Shown: positions 11,465 through 22,083, numbered from the stretch's first letter. The stretch: DNA of 64,000 nt from Alentia gelatinosa (GCA_950022655.1 OX465582.1:93634704-93698703), one strand, 5' to 3'. Made by a program: numbers and translations. Notes: a model not told the origin generated them from the letters alone.

Positions 11465-11700
11465 ACGGTGAGAAAGCGCTGGGGAGGGGAGGGGGCGGGG
11501 AGGGGCAGGTGGAAGGTGAGGTGGGGGGGGGGGGGGAGAGGGGGCAGGCTTCTCGTCCACACAACACGGTGCATATTAGCGGGACCTCCCACACCTCACT
11601 CTGTATGTAAGTAGTTATCAATACGCGCTCATATAATGTAGAGAGGCGCAGGGATCGGTAGTCCTCCCCTCAGTGGCCGCCATCATGTCTTCCTAATTAG
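11465..11700. promoter_or_regulatory. G-run region and YY1-like site; possible minus-strand promoter
   Basis: From 11475 to 11545 the plus strand holds repeated runs of four or more G, capable of G-quadruplex formation. At about 11680-11692 GGCCGCCATCATG contains, on the minus strand, ATGGCGGCC, the core of a YY1-type start-site element. A minus-strand ORF crossing the G-run ends at AAG followed by GTAGGC (about 11455), a possible donor, but has no ATG in frame. No exon is claimed. Confidence 0.25.
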
Positions 11701-11934
11701 CATATTGCACTCACCTGACTACAGGGACGCTCGGCAGGTGGGTGGACAGCGGAAACCAACTTTTCTGAGATTTTTCACATTTGACTTGTCATGAGACACC
11801 TGTAAGTGGAGTTTTGATGTCAGTTATTGGCACTAGTTTTTTGTATCAAGTCTTTATTGGTTCAGATAGTGTTACATACTCTTCCGTTGTGATATATACA
11901 TGTGCGACTCGCTTTTTAAACCATTGGGCCAATA

Positions 11935-12000
11935 AAAGAGGACCTGTCAGCGAGGCTTTATGCGCTTGCCGGTTTTCTTCAGGTTTCTTTTATCTGAACA
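11935..12000 (-). repeat. LINE 3'-tail motif, copy 1
   Basis: On the minus strand it reads CCTGAAGAAAACCGGCAAGC and then CTGACAGG. A related block (CCTGAAGAAAATCAGCAAAA, then CTGCTGACAGG) is at 23107-23160. It lies downstream, on the minus strand, of the LINE ORF relic at 12136-12354, the position expected for a LINE 3' region. Confidence 0.4.
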
Positions 12001-12135
12001 ACAAAACATCATCAAATGACAATATTCTGTGATAATATCTTTGTGACTTACAGACAGCCTTGTCTATCTTATTTTACAATGTTCAAAAGATTATGAAAAT
12101 GAGTGAGCTAGGTTAGAACAACTATATAGATGCCC

Positions 12136-12354
12136 CTAAGTCAGACAATCGGCAAGCTCATTATTCAGTATCTTGTGTATACTCTCCAGCATGATTTTTT
12201 TAGTTAAGTTCTTGAACATAGGGTAGCTAGTGATATTTCTTAGTAGTGGTGATAATGAGTTCCACATAATTCTACCCCTATACTCAACGCTCCTCTGGTA
12301 TAAAGTACAATTCGCTTGCACAATCTTAAAGGTTGGTGTATCGTACCCAAAACG
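12136..12354 (-). pseudogene. C-terminal relic of a LINE ORF2 (reverse transcriptase protein)
   Basis: The minus-strand frame reads RFGYDTPTFKIVQANC, then LYQRSVEYRGRIMWNSL and FKNLTKKIM before a stop. The pattern (Q)RS-x-Y-x-G-x-x-WN-x-L followed by FK-x-L-(T)K is the familiar C-terminal end of CR1/Jockey/RTE-like LINE ORF2 proteins. A stop at 12355-12357 ends the open frame upstream, so no catalytic RT motif is preserved. A second relic of the same family is at 52383-52778. Confidence 0.65.
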
Positions 12355-12357
12355 TCA

Positions 12358-12716
12358 TCGGGCCCCTAGCGAGCGAAACACGAACTATTACATGCAGTGA
12401 CAGCAGCAGGCAATCACCCAACGTCATAATCAATGTGAACTACAGTATAGTTCAAGTTTAATTAATTCATCTGTGGCAGTGTCTCCTAAACTCCATAATC
12501 TGTCAGATGACAGTTGTCATTGAGTTATTACGTTGTTTTGTCCTGTATATTAGCGTATAAATCCATCCTCCGTTAACGGCATGAAACCAACATGGCAGAG
12601 TGATGGAAACTAACTGCCACCTCACCAGCAATTGAGGAACAATATTGTTATAGACGATAGAGGGCGCATCGGTCAGGTTTCAGAAGAGCATTGTAATTAT
12701 TAGCAAGGAATTGTGG
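12358..12716. other. Non-coding, nothing recognised
   Basis: No gene or repeat structure is apparent. Confidence 0.5.
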
Positions 12717-12882
12717 TTGATAAATACAATGTATATATATACTGGTTTCGGATAAAAGCGGCCGTAATCTCCTCGGACTAGACTCTACGTAATCACCTCA
12801 CAATGGTTTGAAGATTACTATGCGTCTTTTCCTTGGAGATTACGGCCGCTTGTATCTGAAACCAGCTAATATTATGTATATA
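12717..12882. mobile_element. Hairpin element HP-A, copy 3 (palindrome only)
   Basis: The left arm TTGATAAATACAAT...ACTGGTTTCGGATAAAAGCG continues GCCGTAATCTCC; the right arm is the mirror GGAGATTACGGCCGCTTGTA then TCTGAAACCAG. The central ~60 bp are diverged and no recognisable tail follows. Confidence 0.7.
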
Positions 12883-13155
12883 CATGCCTACGATATATAC
12901 ATCTTGTACCGTTTGTAGCTTCATTTTCACATAATGTGACAAGAAACTGCACAAAAAAGATGTCATGAGTTATCGTTATTTGTGAATACTTGTACCCATA
13001 CTTACCTTGCTTCAGCCTGCTGTAAGCCTACTAGTTAGGCAAAGGCACCTGACTATTTGAACTGGAGCTGCTGGAAGATGGGAGTCTAGTACACCCAAGC
13101 ATCACTCCAGTATAAATAAAATCTTTAAATAAAAAATAAAAAAAACATATTTTCA

Positions 13156-13610
13156 GTAAGAGGGTGCGTCCACCAACCACGACAAGGCTGCGACAACGGC
13201 TTTCCGACAAGGTCCACGACAGCTCTACGATTGGAAGGCCTGTCGTAGCCTTGTCGTGGTTGGTGGAACATAGTTCCCGACAAGAGGCTACGACAAGGCC
13301 GCGACAGGCTGCGACACGAAGCTTGTCGGGGGCCTGTCGGAGGCCCTCCGACAAGGCCACGACAATATCGAACATGTTCGATTTTTGCTACGACTGGACC
13401 TTTGTCGTGGAGTGTTGTGGTTTCCTCGATATCACTGTCGTAGTTTGTCGGAACCATGGGCGCCTTTTTTACGCAACGTCTACGACACGCCCCGACACCG
13501 CTGTCCCGACAATGTTCTTCTCACGACAAGGCTGCGACAAGGCTGCGGTTGGAACTTTTATGTCGGCACTTGTCGTAGCCTTGTCGTGGTTGGTGGACGC
13601 ACCCTCTAAG
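13156..13610 (+). mobile_element. MITE-G, copy 1
   Basis: TIRs run from AGAGGGTGCGTCCACCAACC through ACGACAAGGCTGCGAC, mirrored at the right end by GTCGTAGCCTTGTCGTGG and TTGGTGGACGCACCCTCT. The same TIR word also occurs internally near 13246-13266, and GACAAGG/CCTTGTC words recur throughout. Copy 2 lies inverted at 59600-60015. Open frames up to 170 codons come from these repeats. Confidence 0.8.
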
Positions 13611-13865
13611 GCTCAATCAGTCATGCTACAAATCTCACATAGGGTTGAGCTAGGCTTACCTATAACCCCTCGGTGATTCAGCACTATTTAAAGCCCTCTT
13701 AGCATAATCTTGTTTATCATTACAAGGACTTTTGTAAATTATTCGACGGTCTACTCTGTGAACTACTCGAGATTGACGGCGTCATACATGTTAACCCATA
13801 GTGGTGTACCACCGCCCATAAAAAAATCATCGATTATTACCTGCCTCATATAAAATGTGTAAATT

Positions 13866-14660
13866 CTGGTAGGATCCGCTTGGAGTATCTCCCACACATA
13901 GAGACAAAGTGAACCAGACCTAGGGCTGGAGACTAAAGAGCCATTAGAGTGAGATTCTCGTGCAGTACTTAACTGAAACCTGGTTTTTTTTATTTCTCTA
14001 CAGAGATGTACATCTATCCTTAGGTATTATTTCTTGCCATACTGAAAATATAATTTAGAACTGTAGTTTTCCAACCTCATTGGCCGAAGATCAGTCTGTG
14101 AGATTATTGCGCTGGTTGCTGGTTAAAGTACCTGTGTCACCAGGGACCTGTTTCACTAGTTTCGTGATATGTCTAGATGGCGTCTAGATGGCGTGTCCAG
14201 TTTCATAAGAACTAGACATTAGACTTTGTTTTGTCCATTCTTGTTTGCACTGTTGGTGCCGCTTTTTATGTATGTCTACACTTTTGTCACAAAACTAGTG
14301 AAACAGGTCCACGATGTGTAGATTTGTCTAATTCTCATGTTTGGGGTCTGTCTTTTCCTAAGGGCAGCTACTTGTGTTATCACGAAACTATCCAGTTAAG
14401 TACTGCACGAAACAGGTCCCTGAAATAATATACACGTACACATAGCCAGTAGTACGGCCGACTTTCACCAGGCGGCGTCAAACTAGCGACATTGTCATGA
14501 TTTGAGAAAAAAAATTACCACAAAGCTGGAAGTTATTATCGATTTGTTGATGTTAAGTTTCTCTGTATCATAAATTCATCTTTATGTTACACACACTGGG
14601 AAGCGCACAAGGCAACGACGAAGTCGCTAGTTGTTATAATAAAGTACCCGTAATCTCTGC
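13866..14660 (+). repeat. Dispersed repeat AE, copy 1, interrupted by element P1
   Basis: The block with GCTTGGAGTATCTCCCACAC, GTGAACCAGACCTAGGGCTG and GAGTGAGATTCTCGTG matches 39428-39535, and the right end GACGAAGTCGCTAGTTG matches 39751-39766. Copy 2 lacks the 282-bp P1 insertion found here at 14141-14422. Confidence 0.6.
14141..14422. mobile_element. TIR element P1
   Basis: The ends are CAGGGACCTGTTTC and its exact inverse GAAACAGGTCCCTG. The insertion splits repeat AE: copy 2 reads CCTGTGTCAAGGGAAATAAT where copy 1 reads CCTGTGTCAC, then P1, then AAATAATA, so the paralogue is a near-empty site. An internal AACTAGTGAAACAGGTCC word repeats the terminus. A CAGGG start is hAT-like, but no clear 8-bp duplication is visible. 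Confidence 0.65.
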
Positions 14661-14749
14661 CTTATCCCTCCTTTCAGTATAAACTAGTGCGTGATAAGAT
14701 CGGTGGTGCATTTGTCCTTTCTCTGAGAACTTAGATTGGCAATGCTGAA

Positions 14750-14876
14750 TGATAAATACAACATTAACTGGTTTCAGATGGAAGCGGTCTTAATCTCCTC
14801 GGACTAATGATATCCCGGTATTCGCTAGGATATCACGACGAGATTTCGGCCATTTCTATCTGAAACCAATATGTAC
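14750..14876. mobile_element. Hairpin element HP-A, copy 4 (shortened palindrome)
   Basis: GATAAATACAACATTAACTG then GTTTCAGATGGAAGCGGTCT are mirrored by GGCCATTTCTATCTGAAACC. The centre GATATCCCGGTATTCGCTAG is shorter than in other copies and no tail is seen. Confidence 0.7.
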
Positions 14877-15079
14877 CTCCCTGTGCTAATTAATGCCACT
14901 TGTGCTATCGATTCCAGTGTACCATTTATTTTCTGAAAAATAATACTTTGTATTGTGTGTAACACTTCTGTACACTGTAGTAATCCCTCCATTGTTCTTG
15001 TCTGTCAAAAATACTTACATGTTCACGGTCATAAGCTATTGTATGCCGAATATACTTCCATCTTATTTTGTCATTTGTA

Positions 15080-15243
<164 letters not shown>

Positions 15244-15359
15244 TTTTCTTTTTATTATAAATAAAAACAAAAAGACCAAAAAAAAAAGGAGCCAACTCAC
15301 TGACTCAGGTCCCGAACACTGTTTCATTAATACTGTAATTATCATAATCTAGTTCAAGT

Positions 15360-15517
15360 TATCATTGTTCAACAATGGATCTGCTCACATGTGTTGCCTA
15401 AGGATATTGCATTGTTCTACGAGGGACTGAGCACATGTATTAGCACATCACAGGATGATTTCATATCTTGAATAAAGAAGAGCAAGGCTCGTTAAAAAAA
15501 AAAAAAAAAAAAAAAAT
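15360..15517 (+). repeat. Retroposed 3' end with AATAAA and poly(A)
   Basis: AATAAA at 15471-15476 is followed within ~20 bp by a genomic run of about 23 A residues (15494-15516). A poly(A) run downstream of a polyadenylation signal points to a retroposed 3' end (SINE, LINE or processed transcript). The upstream sequence is not recognised. Confidence 0.4.
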
Positions 15518-15718
15518 ATTGTGTTTACAACGTGAAGATGGAGCCCTTAGCATTCACACCTCCAGCATTCACACCTTTGGTGGCTTGATGGGGAACTATG
15601 AAAGGCGTGAAAGCCTCACTGTCAGTCATGGTGAGGTAGGCGGATGTCTCGGCCCTTCCAGCACCTCGGTCCCCGTTTCCCGGTGTCATCTCGGCCCCCT
15701 CGCGCTTCTTTTTAACAG

Positions 15719-16192
15719 GGTTACTGTATAGGGTTAAGGTCAGGGAAAGGGTTAGGGATAGGGTTACGGTTACGGTTACGGTTTGGGATAGGGAAACGGT
15801 TAGGGTTAGAGTTAAGGTTAGGGATAAAATTAGGTATAGGGAAAGGGTAAGGGTTAAGGTTTGGGATAGGGATAGGGTTAGAGATAGGGTTAGGGTTAGT
15901 GTTAGGGATAGGGATAGAGATAGGGATAGAGATAGGGATAGGATAGGGATAGGGATAGGGATAGGGATAGGGAAGGGATAGGGATAAGGATAGGGTTACA
16001 GTTATGGTTATGGTTACGGTTTGGGATAGGGTTAGGGATGGGGTTAGGGATAGGGTTAGGAATAGGGATAAGGTCAGGGATAGGGTTAGGGTTAGGGTTA
16101 GAGATAATATCAGGGGAATGGTTTTCTGTTTGTTTTCTTCCCCAGAGAAACCAAATTTGATGCCAAGATAGGGTTAGGGTTAGGGTTATCTC
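15719..16192. repeat. Degenerate telomere-like (GGGTTA/GGGATA) interstitial array
   Basis: Units GGGTTA, GGGATA and GGGAAA alternate for ~470 bp, with short canonical GGTTAGGGTTAGGGTTA runs near 16085-16101 and 16168-16190 and a GGGATA-rich run at 15907-15975. TTAGGG is the metazoan telomere unit. The array is interrupted at 16128-16170 by GTTTGTTTTCTTCC-type sequence, which also follows the small GGGTTA tract in element R (10668). Confidence 0.8.
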
Positions 16193-17160
16193 ACATGTTC
16201 TGTAAGATATGTTTTTGTTTTGTAAGAACTTTATTGTGGATATATACAAGTACTGTTATACAGCAAAGCTTGTGGCTTTGGGAATCCGTATTTTGGCTCA
16301 GTAATCACATTTGAAGGCATTTCCAGTTTTCTCGCATGAAGGCGTGAAAGCTGTGAAAGCGGGGGGCCGAGGTGCCGATGGGTCCGAGGTGCTTAGGGGG
16401 GGGGGGCCGAGGTGGCAATGGGGCAGAGACATCCGGGAATCCTTGGTAACGTAGCAACGCCTACCAGGATGTAGGACGAAAGGTCCCATCAGAATACTAC
16501 ATCTAGATGCGTGTAACTCTAAACAGACACTAAATATCCATAAAATGAATTCTGAGTATTACGACAGAGCATTGATAAGAGAAATGTATATGTCAAGAAA
16601 GCAGCCCGTCGTATCACATTGGTAAGTAGTCCATTTGTTGATTATTGCCATATCCTGGTTTCTGTTGTCTTTTTTTTCGTTCCCTCTATCCTTCCAGCCT
16701 TACGAAGAGGGAAGCAATTGCCTAAATCCTATGATCTCATGAAACAACTACAATATATGAGATCCATGGTTTTAAGCCCGACAGACACAGAATAAATCAT
16801 ATATGACCGTAATGTTCTATGCCACAGTGGACGAACTGGTCAATGCAGAAATGTAGGTTTTTTCTGAATGGAACAAAAATGGAAAAAAATAGGAAAACGG
16901 ATTTCTAAATCAAGAGCAAAATTTACGGAGCGTCGGACAAATCGGGTTCGATTGAGTGTTATTCGTTGATGCAATCTTATTATATGAATACCCCTTTAGA
17001 TTTGTATTTTATAACGTTTAAGAAAAGTGTGGCTGTAAACACCAGCATTCGAAAAAGCCGATATATTGTGTAGATTTTTAGCACCAGAACCACCTTTTTC
17101 TTATTTGCATATTAGAACGAATGCTTATCAGAAATCGTCGATTATTTTGTTATAGTGTAA
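16193..17160. other. Non-coding stretch with a G-run
   Basis: A 16376-16440 segment has repeated GGGCCGAGGTG words and an 11-G run. Otherwise no gene, MITE or tandem array is recognised over ~950 bp. Confidence 0.5.
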
Positions 17161-17433
17161 GGCCCGGCGTCCACCTACTACGATATAAATTAAGACTCCG
17201 ATACAAAAATCAAATACCGGAGTCATATCGGGAAGGTGCAAAATCGTAAACATACGTCTAGACATACCAATCCACAACACATTGTATGGGTTTTTTTATC
17301 GGTATATCTAATCGCAGAAACGTGGTCAATTGCCCCCGATATTAGGTGACCTCCCAATGCTGTTTAGATTTTTCATCGTGAGGTGCATCGCAGACCATAT
17401 CGGAGCCATATCATAGTAGGTGGACGCCGGGCC
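17161..17433. mobile_element. MITE-F, copy 1
   Basis: The left TIR GGCCCGGCGTCCACCTACTA, then CGATA, is mirrored at the right end by TAGTAGGTGGACGCCGGGCC. The interior conserves ATCGGGAAGGTGCAAAATCG and TCTAGACATACCAATCCAC, which recur in copies at 46570-46851 and 50600-50883. It is non-coding and flanked by TA. Confidence 0.85.
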
Positions 17434-17756
17434 TTACATAAGGGATAGTGCAGATCGGCTTACATATACATGTATTGTTATGAAACATACCCCCCACCCT
17501 GTATGTCGTGACGTCATGAGTGAGGTCGTTCGGTGCAGCAGACTAATGGTTTCCATATTAATGACACAACGGTTACCTATTATTATATACCTATGTGGCA
17601 ATATCTCACATTAACTGACGGGAGGTATGGATTCCGTTCGTCACTAGTGACGAAGTAATATTCATATATTTGCTATATATATGGGCTTGTCAGCTTGTTT
17701 TACAACTGGCAAGTATACCCTTTATAGTACTCATAACCAAAATAAGTGTCCATTAC
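17434..17756. other. Non-coding, nothing recognised
   Basis: Contains an isolated CRE-like TGACGTCA at about 17509-17516 but no surrounding promoter cluster, ORF or repeat. Confidence 0.45.
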
Positions 17757-17988
17757 TTTATATCCATGCCGTATACTGTAAATATGCACCGTTTCGGCAT
17801 CTGATTTTTTTAAATTTTGGGTATATAGTAAATATAACGTCCAACCATGCTTGTACAAGAAACAGAACTTGATGATAATTTACCGTTTGTACGGAACTCG
17901 GCATAAATGCCTTTGTCCCTACAAACCGTAACTTACCATCTTGTTTTGTGAATTGTACAGCATGGTCAGGACGTTCTATATAAATACT
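17757..17988 (+). mobile_element. Two-module hairpin element HP-D, copy 1
   Basis: Module 1 is short here: TTTATATCCATGCCGTATAC to GGGTATATAGTAAATATA. Module 2 runs from AACGTCCAACCATGCTTGTA to TACAGCATGGTCAGGACGTT and has a central hairpin built on ACCGTTTGTACGGAACTCGG. Module 1 has lost the GTACGGAACA/TGTTCCGTAC hairpin seen in copies 2 and 5 and, in variant form, copy 3. Confidence 0.75.
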
Positions 17989-18040
17989 CCCCCACCCCAC
18001 TCCCTACCTATGTAATATTTACCATTAAGTATATAGGGCG

Positions 18041-18190
18041 GTAGATTGTGTTACAACTACCAAATTGCAGTAGCTTGTGTTACAACTACTAAGGTGTTGG
18101 CTAATAGTAACCGGTGGCTTGTGTTACAACAACTAAGGTATTGGCTAATAGTAAGCGGTGGCTTGTGTTACAACTACTAGTTGAAGGGAC
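18041..18190 (+). repeat. 44-bp tandem repeat, about 3.5 copies
   Basis: GTGGCTTGTGTTACAACTAC marks unit starts at about 18041, 18070, 18114 and 18158. The last three are spaced by exactly 44 bp; the first interval is 29 bp because that unit is internally deleted. It lies between HP-D copies 1 and 2. Confidence 0.85.
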
Positions 18191-18226
18191 CAATAACTGA
18201 CTCCCCTTCCAAATACCCAATCATAT

Positions 18227-18560
18227 TACTATATACCCATGCAGTATGTACTGTAAATACGCACCGTTTCGCCATTTAACGTCAAAATACCATACGGAAC
18301 ATTGTTCCGTACGGGAAAATACGGAACACTTCCCCATACGTGTAATATCAATTGTTAGGCTAAATTAAATCAATAATTTTTATCAATTTCTATTATATAG
18401 TGAATATAGAACGACCTACCATGCTTGTACAATCCACAAAACTCGATAACAATTTACGGTTTGTACGGAACTCGGCGTAAATGCCTCGTTCCTTATAAAC
18501 CGTAAATTGCCATCTCGTTTTGTAGCTTGTGCAGCATGGTCAGGACGTTCTATATAATTA
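18227..18560 (+). mobile_element. Two-module hairpin element HP-D, copy 2
   Basis: Module 1 starts ATTACTATATACCCATGCAG and contains the hairpin GTACGGAA / TTCCGTAC type arms around 18292-18318. Module 2 starts at AGAACGACCTACCATGCTTG and ends CAGCATGGTCAGGACGTTCT, with arms ATTTACGGTTTGTACGGAAC and the mirror TTCCTTATAAACCGTAAAT. It is non-coding and full length (~334 bp). Confidence 0.8.
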
Positions 18561-19017
18561 CTTTAAAACCGAATTATAGATAGGATTTATCTACCCAGCC
18601 AATACGTATTATATTCTTCGTTTATTATTGTATGACCAGTAGATCGTAGGACTGGTAATATGCCTATAAGCATCATCACATCTCATCTCATTATTGATAT
18701 AGGCTAATGAACACTGAGACGCAATAACATGTTATATTGTAATATATCTGCAGATTATATAGTCCGAGTTACTGCTCAATCGCATTATGTAGTAGACTAG
18801 ACTATTGTTAACATAATAACCATACATACTTAATCATACATGTACCAAACAGAAAACACAAAAAGAGCACCTCTCATGCTACAACAGTGACATGTGGAAA
18901 AATGAAATGTCAACAGTTCTGACACTGTATAACTCACCCAGAGTTATTAAGAAACTAAAGGAAAGGCATGGACCCTTATAATGTATCATCTATGCTTTCA
19001 CTCTTCGAAAGGTATGA
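18561..19017. other. Non-coding, nothing recognised
   Basis: AT-rich spacer between HP-D copies 2 and 3, without ORF or repeat structure. Confidence 0.5.
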
Positions 19018-19362
19018 AATTTACTATATACCCATGCCGTATATATACCATAAATACGTACCGTTTTGGTATATGACGTAACAATACTGTACGGACCAGT
19101 GGTCCGTACACCAAAATACGGACTACCTACCCATACACATTTATTAAAATTTTGGTTATTAAGAAAAATTAAATTGATTTTTTTAAAATTTCGGGTATAT
19201 AGTAAATATATAACGTCCAACCATGCTTGTACAAGTCACAGAACTTGATGCTAATTTATGGTATGTACGGAACTCGGCGTAAACGCCTCGGTCCGTACAT
19301 ACCGTAAATTAGCATATCGTTCTGTGACTTGTACAGCATGGTCAGGACGTTCTGTATAATTA
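19018..19362 (+). mobile_element. Two-module hairpin element HP-D, copy 3
   Basis: This copy best shows the design. Module 1 is bounded by TTTACTATATACCC (19018) and the inverse GGGTATATAGTAAA (about 19193-19206). Module 2 is a near-perfect palindrome from ATAACGTCCAACCATGCTTG to CAGCATGGTCAGGACGTTCT, with TACGGAACTCGGCGTAAACG in the loop region. Confidence 0.85.
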
Positions 19363-19573
19363 CGCATTACTGAAATAAGATCATTGGTGTTTACACAAAT
19401 TACTAAGATGGATGAACAATGGTAAGTCAGTATTGGACACATATATGTAACATACCAACGTCGGATGAACACATGTAACCTTCATTTCAAAGAAAGCATA
19501 ATAAAAGAGAGCCATGCTCAGAGGGAAAAAAAGAAGAAGAAAAGATATATCTCTCCTGTATATAAGATGAAAA

Positions 19574-19840
19574 GCGGGTCGTAGTGAATGGCATTGGCTT
19601 TGTACAGGAACAGGGGGTGAACCACGGTGCAGGAAAGGTAATGAAACGGCGTTTTAAATGAGTTGGAGGTGTATAGTAATGAGAAAACGTAGTGACTGAG
19701 CCCGTATGGGTGCCGTTCTCGGTCATTTGATGAAAATATACGGCCCTCCCGCCTACGGCGTCGGGCCGTATATTTTCATCAAATGACCGAGAACGGCCAC
19801 CCGTACAGGCTCAGTAACCATGTTTTCTCATAATAATAAT
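19574..19840 (+). mobile_element. Palindromic MITE-E, copy 2 (near-perfect hairpin)
   Basis: From 19683 to 19832 arms of about 68 nt pair almost perfectly: GAGAAAACGTAGTGACTGAG at the outside, CGGTCATTTGATGAAAATAT and its mirror inside, around a loop TCCCGCCTACGGCGTC. The low mismatch count suggests recent activity. The left flank GAATGGCATTGGCTTTGTAC is shared with copy 1 at 4177. Confidence 0.85.
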
Positions 19841-19983
19841 ACCTCTGTACAACGTGACCACTGTCATTCTCGAAACAGTGGGTTTTAAAATGGTGTTATT
19901 AATGCGGTATATGATTAGAAGCAGACATAGTAGTGTACCTCAGTTCCATTTGTTCCTCGATATATCAAACTCGGTTACATATT

Positions 19984-20107
19984 TCCGACCGAAATATCTC
20001 TGAACAGATTCCATTTAGGTACACTAACCATGTCTCCATATATTACTATATAGAGACATAATTAGTGTGACTGAATGGAATCTGTTCAGAGATATTTTGA
20101 TCGGATA
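19984..20107. mobile_element. Hairpin repeat W, copy 1
   Basis: AATATCTCTGAACAGATTCC then ATTTAGGTACACTAACCATG is mirrored by ATTAGTGTGACTGAATGGAA then TCTGTTCAGAGATATT. A half-copy (CAGATTCCATTCAGCCACAC) is at 46985-47035. Confidence 0.65.
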
Positions 20108-20411
20108 TACTCACCGAGTTCAAGGACGAGGTGAGTATTTCTGGCCAAAATAAGTATTTGAGAGGTCCCTTTGTTCCTGTATGGATTGTGGGGGTCTATC
20201 GGTTTTTAGAATGTTTTTTTTTCTTTTGGTGTATACGCCAACTTATCAAAGGCCCAGAATAACTGAAGCCACGCGATCGTTGCACATACATCGACGGTAT
20301 TATCAATGGCCCCAAATACACGAAAACAGGGTTTCGTTTTGGGGAGTGTAAACAAACGGATAACGGAAGTATATCGGTGCAAAAAAATCCACCAAGGCTC
20401 CGCTGCATCTA

Positions 20412-22083
20412 AAGGCCTGAACCCACTGTGCGATTATTGTTCCTTTTCGTGCGATATAGGCCTATGGTCGCCCCAAATCGCATCACACAGTGGGTTCAGC
20501 CTTGCGATTCCGGTACTACCCCCCGTGGAGGGTACATTTTCTCGGCGACAAATTGTACCTGGTAGGGACCCAGAATCGCATGCGATAAATTTCAAACATG
20601 TCTGAAATATTTCGTGCGATTCTGTTCCTAGACCCCTGTACCGTCCATGGAGAGGGTCGTCGCCCGCCGTCCCCAAATCGCAGGGTAGCCCTGACTAACG
20701 GGGAAAATTGGTTTTGCTGCGATTCCGGGCCCTGGTAGGTCGATAAATCCTCGATTTTCCTTTGTTTGAAACGGGATTCACACGGTGGGATTCATGTACC
20801 TCACAGGCCGTTTGTCTGAGACAAATCCTGTTGAGATTCGGTACTGGAACACAATCTCCTCGTGTGAATGACAGGCTTTCATTTTGCTGAGACAACTTTT
20901 TTCTCTGTCAATTGTCGGCGACAATCGCCCCTAACAAGGAACAGAATCTCATGAGATTTTGACTTTAAACAGGTTTAAAATTTAGAGGGACATTTTGGTG
21001 AGACAAATGTATTTCACACGTTCTCCCCCAATCTGTGAGTCTCAGCGGTCTCAAATAACACCTATTCACACGGGGAAGTACCCTGAGTCGGCGACTGTGT
21101 GCCCTGTGTACCCTGTGTACCCTGTGTAGGGGTGTAGGGGTGAGACTATGTACCTGTTAAATCTTCTCATGTGAATTGAATCCGCCATGTTACCCTGGGA
21201 CTGTAGAACACACCAATCTGTGAAACTTTGTTCCCAGTTGGAAATAGTAGCCGACTGGTGCAAAGGTGTGAAGTACACCAGTCTCAGGTCCATTTGTCCC
21301 ACCGTGTGAATCCCATTTGAGTGGGATTTACACGATGGGAGAAATGGACCTGAGACTGGTGTACTTAACACCTTTGCAACAGTCGACTACTATTTCCAGC
21401 TGGGTAAAAAGTTTCACAGATTCAGGTGTCCTACAGTCTCAGGGTAACATGGTGGATTCAATTCACATGGGAAGACTTAGCAGGTACATAGTCTCACCCC
21501 TACACCTCTACACAGGGTACACAGGGTACACAGTCGCCGACTCAGGGTACTTCCCCGTGTGAATAGGTGTTATTTGAGACCACTGAGACTCACAGATTGG
21601 GGGAGAATGTGTGAAATACGTTTGTCTCACCAAAATGTCCCTCTAAATTTTAAACCTGTTTAAAGTCAAAATCTCATGAGATTCTGTTCCTTGTTAGGGG
21701 TGATTGTCGCCTACAATTGCAAGAGAAAAAAGTTGTCTCAGCAAAATGGAAGCCTGTCATTCACACGAGGAGATTGTGTACCGAATCTCAACAGGATTTG
21801 TCTCAGACAAACGGCCTGTGAGGTATGTGAATCCCACCGTGTGAATCCCACTTTATATCCTCTTCCCGCCAAAGTACCTGATGGAACGTTTCGCGCGACT
21901 AGGGACAGGGGGTTTATTGAAGGGGAAATATTGCACAGTGAAAAACGCATGCGATTCTTGTGCAGCCCCCACTGCGCACACCCCAATGTGGAGGTCGACG
22001 GCCCTTGCGATATACTATACCTCCCTGCAATTTGGGGCCTCCCCAAATCGCAGGGAGAAAAAATCACACAGTGGGTTTTGCCC
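20412..22083. mobile_element. TIR element O with iterated TGCGATT motifs, hosting inverted dimer N
   Basis: The left end CTGAACCCACTGTGCGATTA is mirrored at the far right by ATCACACAGTGGGTTTTGCC (about 22063-22083), and a first mirror also occurs at 20481-20504. The word TGCGATT or AATCGCA occurs about ten times on both sides of the N insertion, for example in AGAATCGCATGCGATAAA and AACGCATGCGATTCT. Such iterated subterminal words are common in hAT- and MULE-like elements; the class is not proven. A 214-codon frame (21676-22320) spans repeat sequence and is not a gene. Confidence 0.5.
20773..21850. mobile_element. Family N head-to-head inverted dimer (1.08 kb palindrome)
   Basis: Two ~540-bp monomers face each other around 21313. 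The left monomer starts GGGATTCACACGGTGGGATT and ends TGTCCCACCGTGTGAATCCC; the right monomer is its mirror image with a few percent divergence. Each monomer alone has the inverted ends GGGATTCACACGGTGGGA / TCCCACCGTGTGAATCCC, so this is a dimer of a TIR element and not a single palindrome. Recognisable diverged N copies lie at 31678-32790 and 36557-36950. Transcripts through it could fold into a ~500-bp hairpin. Confidence 0.8.

Noticed and set aside
13164..13676. 170-codon frame in MITE-G and the 185-codon frame in the second copy (59533-60090)
   Set aside because: Both derive from non-coding palindromic MITE-G repeats and exist on both strands.
16930..16960. tRNA-like GGTTCGATT (B-box-like) word
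   Set aside because: No matching A box, acceptor stem or cloverleaf could be drawn around it.
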